Shown here: positions 3,922 through 10,399 of the stretch, piece by piece
How the letters are laid out: each line of letters starts with the position of its first letter
How positions within the stretch are numbered: the stretch's first letter is position 1
Assembly (NCBI GenBank): GCA_964532145.1
Contig: CAZHGM010000027.1
Location: forward strand, 1 to 12,352
Source of the DNA: JAPUDQ01 sp964532145
GTDB lineage: Bacteria > Patescibacteriota > Saccharimonadia > Saccharimonadales > Saccharimonadaceae
Direction: 5' to 3'
Length of the DNA: 12,352 nt
Notes under the pieces: generated by a model
Told to the model about the DNA's origin: nothing
The model's database searches: none
What the model saw: only the letters and a program-made list of their open reading frames with translations
Translations under genes and position numbers: made by a program

Positions 3922-4431
3922 ATGAGTTCAGAACGCGGCAATATCATCATCTATCTGCTTGTTAGTCTTGCTCTGTTTGGGGCCATGCTGGGCGGTATAT
4001 GGTGGGTAAAAAATCGGATCGGTAGTACTTCGCGGACGCAAGCTCCCTCGGTTACTGCACCGGCTTCTAATAAAACTGCCCAAGAAAAGACGCCTGAAAC
4101 AGTTGTCAAACAGCACGCCACGCCGAAAGACAATTCCGGGAACCAGCCACAAAACCAATCGAATACAGCCGGATCGAATTCTAACTCCGCATCGTCACAA
4201 TCATCTAATACTGAAGCCGGATCAGGATCTGGAATTACCACTATGCCACCCAAAGATGATGAGCCGACAGTGCCGCGCCCCGAATCGCAAACGCCGCACA
4301 AGCCATCACCGTCGACAGTTGCATCGTCAGGTCCTGTTGAAGACACCATCCTGAGTGCATTTTTACTCGGTATCGCCACTTTCGCTTTGCACTCGTTTGT
4401 TCGTTCCCGTCAGCCCCGTAGAGTGATGTAA
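3922..4431 (+). CDS. Low-complexity membrane-anchored surface protein (169 aa)
   Basis: I do not recognise the family. The N-terminus has a hydrophobic segment (about residues 8-28) that would act as a signal anchor. Residues 35-135 are a low-complexity linker dominated by Ser, Thr, Pro, Asn, Gln and Lys, with no cysteine, typical of exported cell-surface spacers. Residues 142-160 form a second hydrophobic segment followed by the basic tail RSRQPRR. The end, SGP then a polar stretch, hydrophobic helix and Arg-rich tail, has the layout of a sortase sorting signal but lacks LPxTG; it may be a degenerate signal or simply a second membrane span. A clear AGGAG lies 6 nt before the ATG. It converges on the next gene with a gap of only 13 nt and no clear terminator. 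Confidence 0.75.
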   Translation: MSSERGNIIIYLLVSLALFGAMLGGIWWVKNRIGSTSRTQAPSVTAPASNKTAQEKTPETVVKQHATPKDNSGNQPQNQSNTAGSNSNSASSQSSNTEAGSGSGITTMPPKDDEPTVPRPESQTPHKPSPSTVASSGPVEDTILSAFLLGIATFALHSFVRSRQPRRVM

Positions 4432-4444
4432 CTAAGTATTAAAA

Positions 4445-4966
4445 CTATTTATCTGTTCGGGTGAAGTAGAATTCAGATGCTGGAGCTGAACAGCTGATAT
4501 TAATGTATGACGTATTACCGTTAAGGCGTAATTGGCTAGAGCAGTTGCTTAAATTATAACTATTGCTCACAAATTTATCTGAGTTCAATGAAGTATAGCG
4601 GGCACTAAATTTACTTATAAAAAGCTCGTTATTTAAAATTGATTGATATATGGTTTTAACACTCTCCTCATTCTTATTTTTAAGAAATAACTCGTTGAAA
4701 CAATAACTGGGTATAGATTGCTCATACACGCCGCCTCTCCCGTGGCATCCCTCACCATACTCCCATCCTGGATCAATCTTGTTAAACTCGGCTTGCAAAC
4801 TCAAAAAATCCTGCTTGAGTTTCATAAAACCTTCTCTCTCAGCATCAATGACTGAACTCTGTCGAGAGAAAAAAGCAATGCCAAATACACAGACTAGCGC
4901 TAGCCCCCAGATAAGGTAACGTTGTCCAGATAATCGTTTCTTGGTAGAGGTGGTTTTCTTTTTCAT
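4445..4966 (-). CDS. Single-pass membrane protein with extracytoplasmic Cys domain (173 aa)
   Basis: I do not recognise the family. A Lys/Arg-rich cytoplasmic N-terminus (residues 1-16) precedes one membrane span at about 17-34, the positive-inside pattern of a type II anchor. A charged helical stretch (38-62) then leads to a domain with four cysteines (74, 89, 142, 159) that could form two disulfides outside the membrane; C26 lies in the span. Ser- and Asn-rich segments follow. The coding sequence is AT-rich. The ATG has no Shine-Dalgarno but is preceded at 6 nt by a -10-like TATGCT, as at two other genes here. It is divergent from the large secreted SGNH protein, 129 nt away, and both products are envelope proteins; a joint role is only a possibility. 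Confidence 0.72.
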   Translation of the reverse strand: MKKKTTSTKKRLSGQRYLIWGLALVCVFGIAFFSRQSSVIDAEREGFMKLKQDFLSLQAEFNKIDPGWEYGEGCHGRGGVYEQSIPSYCFNELFLKNKNEESVKTIYQSILNNELFISKFSARYTSLNSDKFVSNSYNLSNCSSQLRLNGNTSYINISCSAPASEFYFTRTDK

Positions 4967-4972
4967 AGTTTA

Positions 4973-5001
4973 AGCATAGGCGTATCTTTTAAAAAAATCC
5001 A
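4973..5001 (-). promoter_or_regulatory. Probable leaderless promoter of the small membrane protein gene
   Basis: On the minus strand TATGCT (4978-4973) ends 6 nt before the ATG at 4966. A weak -35, TGGATT (5001-4996), lies 17 nt upstream. The -10 matches consensus at four of six positions and no Shine-Dalgarno exists. The spacing repeats that of the promoters at 1729-1737 and 3837-3845. Confidence 0.35.
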
Positions 5002-5040
5002 GCAACTACGCTATGCGGATGAGAAATAGATGAAAACTAT

Positions 5041-5068
5041 CGCAATTTGCGCTGGCGAGGTGTACAAT
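5041..5068 (+). promoter_or_regulatory. Promoter region of the SGNH gene with a small palindrome
   Basis: A -10 box TACAAT (5063-5068) lies 27 nt before the TTG start. The -35 position (5040-5045) is poor, and is covered by an 11-bp palindrome CGCAA-T-TTGCG (5041-5051), which could bind a regulator that replaces or blocks a -35 contact. Both points are read from sequence; the regulation is inference. Confidence 0.35.
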
Positions 5069-5095
5069 CAAAATAATTTATAGTAGGAGTTTGAT

Positions 5096-8000
5096 TTGAA
5101 AGCAAAAGCATTATTAATTATATGCACCTCCCTTATCCTAGAAGGGCTACTCATTAACCACAACGCAAATGCTGATAGCCCGTCGCTATGGGTCAACCAA
5201 GGCCAACCAACGAAAACGTTATTGCAGACAAATGTAACGAGCAACACTGATGATAAGTTCTGTAACTATCATACTGAGTATGAAATACAGTACAAGTGGT
5301 CTCCATATGGATGGTCGGGGATATTCGAGAAGCTTCTTCCTGTTGAGGGCTGTTGGCAGGAAATCGATGAGGGCGCTTTTTCAAATTATCGGAAACAATA
5401 TATGAGGCTAGAAAAGAGTGGGCCAGTTGCAAGGATAGACAACCCAAGATATGACTCGCTATATGCGCTTGGCAAGACAAACAAGATAGCTGGCATATAT
5501 CGTAATGGCTATAATGGCTATCTCTATATTATAGAAAACATACGTGAGGCATATGATCTTGTACACTACTGGACGTATGATAAATATGTTTTGAGGAGTG
5601 ATGCGGATAAATGGTCACTAAATGACTCCGAGACTGGTCAAGCTATAAGGATAGAAAATATTGGCATATCTGAAAATGGATGGTGGATAGTGGCTGTAAC
5701 AAATAATGGGTTTATGCGTATAAACACGATTACGAAGCAAGTTACTGTTTTTGAAAAACAGCTATATGCATATGGTCAGGGCCTGGACCCTATATATGAG
5801 CTGAGCGTGTCTGATGACGGTCGTTATGCTGTTATTTCTGGTGGGAACGTTGTCGATAGGAGCAATCTTTTGTATGATCTTTCGACCTGTGTCGTGCCAT
5901 CAGATAAGCCGATGCAATTGGCCACGGGATGCGGAAAACGAGACATTAAGGCAGATTTTCTTCCGACACTAGCTGCAAATCAAGCAGGTAATAGGCTTAT
6001 GTTTAGCCATGATAGTACTAGTATAATGATTGATCTTCCGGTAATTAATAAGTGGGATCGATACATCCTAACAGCACCAGGCCAGGATTATCACGGATTA
6101 TCTTATCTTGCTTTAGGTGATTCATACACATCAGGCGAGGGCAAATATGCAAGTGAGAACTATGTGCGTGGCACGGACGGTGACGGGGAAAACGTGCCCG
6201 AGTTTCAGACAAATATTGCCAACTACCCGTATTTTTTGGAGAAATGTCATCTCACAGAGAACTCATATCCATACTTACTTGCAGCAGAGGCAAGCTTAAC
6301 ACGGAATAACTTTCATAGCATAGCCTGTTCGGGCTCAACAACAGCGGATGTCTTAAATATAAGTAGCCAAGGTCGAGAAAGCAGATATAATGGAAAATTT
6401 TCACAGATGCATTCTATAAGCCTAGATGGAGATGTTGAAATAATCAAAAATAATTCTAAAAATAATTTTATACCTGGCCGTGCAGCACAAATTGAATTTG
6501 TTTCAAAATACAGGCCGAAAGTTGTTACTCTCGGCATTGGCGGTAATGATATTAATTTCAGAGATAAGCTTGTCGACTGTCTCGGCATGGGAACATGCAG
6601 CTATGCGACGGATCTCAGGTATATAACGGGGAAAGAAATTCATGACCTATACGATAAACTTGTATCTACGTATCGTCAGTTACAAACAGCATCGCCAACA
6701 ACAAAATACTATATAACTGGCTATCCACAAATTATTGCAAATGATTCATTCTGTGCACCGAATGTTCGTCTCAACGCAGACGAGCGGTACTTTGCGCAAC
6801 AGACAGTATCCTATTTAAACGCTACTATTCAAGCGGCTGCAGATACCGTTGGCTTTACATTCCTAGACACTGAGCAGAGTCTTCAAGGCAAAATGCTTTG
6901 CGACCAATCATTTGATGGCAAGGCCGTACAAGGTGTTGTGCTGGGAAATGATCAATATTACACTAACACATTGCCCGTACCTCCATATACGACATCAATC
7001 GGCTTCGGAAATGAGTCGTTCCACCCTACGTATATTGGCCATGAGATGATCGCTCGAGCAATCAGCACCACGCTAGGAACGAGTACTATCATGAGTCATA
7101 GACCATGTGCGCCACTCCAATCAGTTATTTGCCCTAAGCAGGCCTCGGCGGTTGATATCCCACAATATTTCTTGCCTAATCCTATGACAGATGAGCAAGT
7201 GCGACAAATACAGCTCAATTATGAAAATTCAATAAGCGTGGATAAAGTGTTTGCGTATCCTCAGGGAGCAACAATTCCCACCAGTAATAGTCGAGATTAT
7301 TTGGGTGATCCAGTGAGTGACTTATTACCCAGTTCTTCTGTAGCTGTAGATATTTATTCTACAAAACAAGCTCTTGCTCCACTGACAGTTGATGCAAAAG
7401 GAAGCTTGACAGGTATCATCACATTACCAACAAATCTTGAGCCAGGATATCACACGGTCGTTTTGCATGCTACTAATAATCTTCACCAGTCGGTAGCCTT
7501 ATATCAACAGATAGTGGTCTATGCGACAATCAATGATCTCGATGGTGACGGCGTAGCTAATACTGAAGATAAATGCGAATTTATTAGTCCAGTAGGCATT
7601 GATGCCGATCATGATGGTATCGACGATGGCTGTGACGGCATAATCTACCAAGAGCCTGATACGTCCGCACCGGTTGTGACGGCGCAGCTGGAGCGGCAGC
7701 CGAACGAAAAGGGATGGTATAAAGACAAGGTGACGATACACTGGGCGGTGAGTGATAATGTTGACAAAAATATAACAGTTCCTGCGGATATTATTGTTGA
7801 TCAAGAAGGAGAGCATACCTATACCAGTGCGCAGGTATGTGATACGTCGAATAACTGTGCAACAGGGTCTGTTGGGGTAAAGCTCGATATGACCGCGCCA
7901 ACTGTCACCGCAACTATGGATAGCCAGCCAAACGAAAAGGGATGGCACAATCGGCCAGTGACGGTAAGCTGGCAGGTTGTCGATGCTATCACGTCGCTTA

Positions 8001-9121
8001 GTGCACCCGACGCCATTAGTGTGACTCAAGAAGGGGAGCATTCCTACACGTCAGATCAAGTGTGTGATGATGCGGGTAACTGCGCCACTGGGTCTGTCGT
8101 CGTCCGGCTCGATATGACGGCCCCAACGGTTACGCCATCATTTGACAGAGCGCCAAATAGTGAGGGGTGGCATAACTCACCAGTGCGGATTGATTGGAGG
8201 ATAGCGGATAATCTCGACCACTCAATTTCTCAGCTGGCGTCGATAATCGCGGACAAGCAAGGTGAATATACGTACACTACCCCGCCTCGGTGTGATGTGG
8301 CCGGTAACTGTGCTTCAGGTTCGCAATCGATCAAGCTTGATAGTGTCACACCTACTGTGGGCGAGCTTGTCTGGACTGCCAACCCGAAAAAGACAACTGA
8401 ACAATCTGATCTGTCGGTCAATCTTCCGGATGATACGTCTGGTGTGAGGCGTGCAGAATATTTCATCGGTGACACCGATCCTGGCGCTGGCAATGCCGCT
8501 ACCATGCACTACGACGGCGCAGCAGCCCGAGTGACACACGGGACTGACTATCCAGCGGGTGTTTACAACATATCTGTTCGGGCGCAGGATGCGGCAGGAA
8601 ACTGGTCGCAACTGCGCAGTGGTTACTTGGTTGTTTATGATCCGGCATTAGATATGAGAGTCCGCGGCAAAAAGACCATAATGCTAACGCCTGCTATGAA
8701 CCTGCCGTGGGTGACGAATGATACATTGGCGACATTTGGGCTCAGTGCCCAGTACGGGAGAGATAAAACGATTACCAAACAGAGTGATTTCCAGTTTGCA
8801 TATCGGGCTGGAACTGATTGCAAACATTCCATACATTGCCATACCGTCGAAATAAATAGTACAGCAATCAACTGGCTTGTATATGATGGGCTCAACCAGT
8901 CGCGGGCAACGCTTCAGGCGACGGCGATAGTAACGATTGACGGGCGCAAAGAGCCAGCGCGGCTTCTAATAGAGGCGATTGATGGGACTCGAGTAGACCA
9001 AACAAGCAACGATACGCTTCTGGTGCGCGTTGATCGTACGGCGGATCTATTTGCCGTTCCAGTAAGTCTAGTGATTGGCCCTGTCAATGTCGAACGGGGC
9101 AATATCAAGATCAACCGCTAG
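5096..9121 (+). CDS. Large secreted multidomain SGNH/GDSL hydrolase (1341 aa)
   Basis: Translation starts at TTG, with AGGAG (5085-5089) 6 nt upstream. A Sec signal peptide ends at A-N-A (24-26) before Asp27. Residues about 100-330 show repeated strand-turn units with SENG, SDDG and SHDS turns, suggesting a beta-propeller. The SGNH domain follows: GDS with nucleophile Ser343, GGND (482-485) and E-S-F-H-P with His643; the usual Asp of D-x-x-H is Glu640. D-x-D-x-D-G loops at 814-826 and 836-847 resemble thrombospondin type-3 / EF-hand Ca sites. Three Ig-like repeats of about 76 residues (858-1085), a fourth related module ending near 1182, and an unidentified C-terminal domain with C1242 and C1248 complete it. 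No LPxTG or terminal membrane span is present, so it is released or bound non-covalently. Such hydrolases cleave esters of lipids or acylated glycans; acting on a host-cell envelope would fit an epibiont but is inference. Confidence 0.88.
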   Translation: MKAKALLIICTSLILEGLLINHNANADSPSLWVNQGQPTKTLLQTNVTSNTDDKFCNYHTEYEIQYKWSPYGWSGIFEKLLPVEGCWQEIDEGAFSNYRKQYMRLEKSGPVARIDNPRYDSLYALGKTNKIAGIYRNGYNGYLYIIENIREAYDLVHYWTYDKYVLRSDADKWSLNDSETGQAIRIENIGISENGWWIVAVTNNGFMRINTITKQVTVFEKQLYAYGQGLDPIYELSVSDDGRYAVISGGNVVDRSNLLYDLSTCVVPSDKPMQLATGCGKRDIKADFLPTLAANQAGNRLMFSHDSTSIMIDLPVINKWDRYILTAPGQDYHGLSYLALGDSYTSGEGKYASENYVRGTDGDGENVPEFQTNIANYPYFLEKCHLTENSYPYLLAAEASLTRNNFHSIACSGSTTADVLNISSQGRESRYNGKFSQMHSISLDGDVEIIKNNSKNNFIPGRAAQIEFVSKYRPKVVTLGIGGNDINFRDKLVDCLGMGTCSYATDLRYITGKEIHDLYDKLVSTYRQLQTASPTTKYYITGYPQIIANDSFCAPNVRLNADERYFAQQTVSYLNATIQAAADTVGFTFLDTEQSLQGKMLCDQSFDGKAVQGVVLGNDQYYTNTLPVPPYTTSIGFGNESFHPTYIGHEMIARAISTTLGTSTIMSHRPCAPLQSVICPKQASAVDIPQYFLPNPMTDEQVRQIQLNYENSISVDKVFAYPQGATIPTSNSRDYLGDPVSDLLPSSSVAVDIYSTKQALAPLTVDAKGSLTGIITLPTNLEPGYHTVVLHATNNLHQSVALYQQIVVYATINDLDGDGVANTEDKCEFISPVGIDADHDGIDDGCDGIIYQEPDTSAPVVTAQLERQPNEKGWYKDKVTIHWAVSDNVDKNITVPADIIVDQEGEHTYTSAQVCDTSNNCATGSVGVKLDMTAPTVTATMDSQPNEKGWHNRPVTVSWQVVDAITSLSAPDAISVTQEGEHSYTSDQVCDDAGNCATGSVVVRLDMTAPTVTPSFDRAPNSEGWHNSPVRIDWRIADNLDHSISQLASIIADKQGEYTYTTPPRCDVAGNCASGSQSIKLDSVTPTVGELVWTANPKKTTEQSDLSVNLPDDTSGVRRAEYFIGDTDPGAGNAATMHYDGAAARVTHGTDYPAGVYNISVRAQDAAGNWSQLRSGYLVVYDPALDMRVRGKKTIMLTPAMNLPWVTNDTLATFGLSAQYGRDKTITKQSDFQFAYRAGTDCKHSIHCHTVEINSTAINWLVYDGLNQSRATLQATAIVTIDGRKEPARLLIEAIDGTRVDQTSNDTLLVRVDRTADLFAVPVSLVIGPVNVERGNIKINR
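7667..8350 (+). repeat. Three tandem Ig-like repeats inside the SGNH protein
   Basis: Repeats at residues 858-933, 934-1008 and 1009-1085 share A-P-x-V-T at the start, P-N-x-x-G-W about residue 12-17, an acidic E-G-E-H/Y-x-Y-T turn, and a C-x5-C pair (CDTSNNC, CDDAGNC, CDVAGNC). The first two share the longest runs (QPNEKGW, QVCD, CATGSV, LDMTAP), indicating the most recent duplication. The DAAGNW segment near 1165 places the following module in the same general class. Such arrays usually act as stalks or binding modules. Confidence 0.85.
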
Positions 9122-9145
9122 GAATCCCTGATCTATCTGGGTCGG

Positions 9146-9174
9146 TTTACTATCTCTGTTAGAGAGTGTATAAT
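9146..9174 (+). promoter_or_regulatory. Promoter of the S1-like gene
   Basis: TTTACT (9146-9151), a 17-nt spacer and a perfect TATAAT (9169-9174) form a strong promoter; the start would be near 9181. The spacer contains the inverted repeat TCTCT-gtt-AGAGA (9153-9165), and TGTTAGAG recurs at 9198-9205 in the leader, so a bound regulator is possible. No clear terminator for the preceding SGNH gene was seen in 9122-9145. Confidence 0.75.
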
Positions 9175-9248
9175 AGTACGTAATCTTTTGGGGACGTTGT
9201 TAGAGTCTCTTGAAAGAAAATACATTTAGAGGGGAGTCATACCTTTTT

Positions 9249-10334
9249 ATGACAAAAACAATTACGATGGATGATCTGCTAGCAGAGCAGACTGTCCTGC
9301 AGCTAACCCAAGGCGAAGTCGTCGACGGTACAATTTTAAGCGTGCAAAAGCACGAGGTACTTGTCGATCTCGGCCCGCTTGGTGTTGGTGTGGTGCCACG
9401 CCGAGAGATCGGTTTTGGCAAAACGCTTGAGGTGGGCGAATCTGTGACCGCTAGTGTGGTCGAAACAGAAATGGATAACGGCTACAGCCTGTTGAGCCTC
9501 CGAAAAGCGGCGAAAGATCGCGGTTGGGATGAGCTGCAGCGCATCATTGACGCAGGTGAGACTATCGAAGTATCGCCTTATGACGCTAACAGAGGCGGTC
9601 TGTTGATCGAACTTGAAGGCGTGCGCGGCTTCTTGCCAGTTTCGCAACTCAGTGCAGAGCACTATCCGCGGGTTGGTGGTGCTGACAAGGATGAAATCTT
9701 GCAGCGGCTTAACAGTCTCATCGGTAAATCTCTGAGTGTTCGTATCCTTGACGCTGACCGCAAGGCAAACAAACTGATCTTCAGTGAAAAAGAAGCAATC
9801 AAAGAGGGTCTGGCCGAGCGGTTTGAGAAGCTTAAAGTCGGTGATACAGTCAGCGGTGTCGTAACTGGCGTTGTCGACTTTGGTGCATTTGTCAACGTGA
9901 GCGGTATCGAAGGCCTAGTTCATATCTCTGAGATTTCTTGGGAACGGGTGAATAACCCTGGCGACTATGTCAAAGTCGGTGATACGATCGAAGCTAAAAT
10001 CATCGCGATCGACAAAGATCGCCTCAGCTTGAGTATGAAGCAGTTACAGGACGACCCATGGCTCAAAGAAGTCGAAGCGTTCAAAGAGGGCCAGGAAGTT
10101 GAAGGCACTGTGACAAGGATTACGCCGTTTGGTGCGTTTGTCCAGATCAGCCCTGCTGTTGAAGCTTTGGTTCATGTCAGCGAACTGGGCGACGGTGAAG
10201 GGGTTGACCCCGAGAAAGTATTCACGCTCAACGAGCGCAAGACCTTTACTATCCTCGAGATAGATAAAGACAATCGCAAAATTAGCCTCAGTCTTAAGAA
10301 AAAAGTGAAAAAATCAACTAAGAAAGCTGCGTAG
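9249..10334 (+). CDS. rpsA: Ribosomal protein S1-like protein with four S1 domains (361 aa)
   Basis: Four OB-fold S1 RNA-binding domains lie at about residues 22-87, 102-182, 194-264 and 278-350. The third (VSGVVTGVVDFGAFV...GLVHISEIS) and fourth (EGTVTRITPFGAFV...LVHVSEL) are canonical; the first two are divergent, as in the ribosome-binding end of S1. A lysine-rich tail (KKKVKKSTKK) ends the protein. E. coli S1 has six domains and about 557 residues; four-domain forms are common in Gram-positives and small genomes. S1 brings mRNA to the 30S subunit and would matter for structured or leadered messages. ATG 9249 is preferred: GGGGAG (9231-9236) lies 12 nt upstream, rather long. TTG 9210 (374 aa) would add 13 uncharacteristic residues. 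It lies 65 nt upstream of infB, probably in one operon. Confidence 0.88.
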   Translation: MTKTITMDDLLAEQTVLQLTQGEVVDGTILSVQKHEVLVDLGPLGVGVVPRREIGFGKTLEVGESVTASVVETEMDNGYSLLSLRKAAKDRGWDELQRIIDAGETIEVSPYDANRGGLLIELEGVRGFLPVSQLSAEHYPRVGGADKDEILQRLNSLIGKSLSVRILDADRKANKLIFSEKEAIKEGLAERFEKLKVGDTVSGVVTGVVDFGAFVNVSGIEGLVHISEISWERVNNPGDYVKVGDTIEAKIIAIDKDRLSLSMKQLQDDPWLKEVEAFKEGQEVEGTVTRITPFGAFVQISPAVEALVHVSELGDGEGVDPEKVFTLNERKTFTILEIDKDNRKISLSLKKKVKKSTKKAA

Positions 10335-10341
10335 CGACTGC

Positions 10342-10365
10342 GAATGGATGAGCTATCATCCATTC
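10342..10365 (+). other. Hairpin between the S1-like gene and infB
   Basis: GAATGGATGA (10342-10351) pairs perfectly with TCATCCATTC (10356-10365) around a GCTA loop. It begins 7 nt after the S1 stop codon. No T-run follows, so it is unlikely to be a full terminator. It may protect the 3' end of the S1 message or be a processing point that separates expression of the two genes. Confidence 0.6.
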
Positions 10366-10399
10366 AACTGTCTCTACAACGATAGGAAAGGAGCTTGTC

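Noticed and set aside
7499..8041. 180-aa minus-strand ORF inside the SGNH gene
   Set aside because: It is antisense to the Ig-like repeats, with no ribosome site and no sensible domain.
9210..9248. TTG start for the S1-like protein
   Set aside because: It would add 13 residues without family resemblance, and the GGGGAG site lies between it and ATG 9249. The spacing to ATG is long (12 nt), so some doubt remains.
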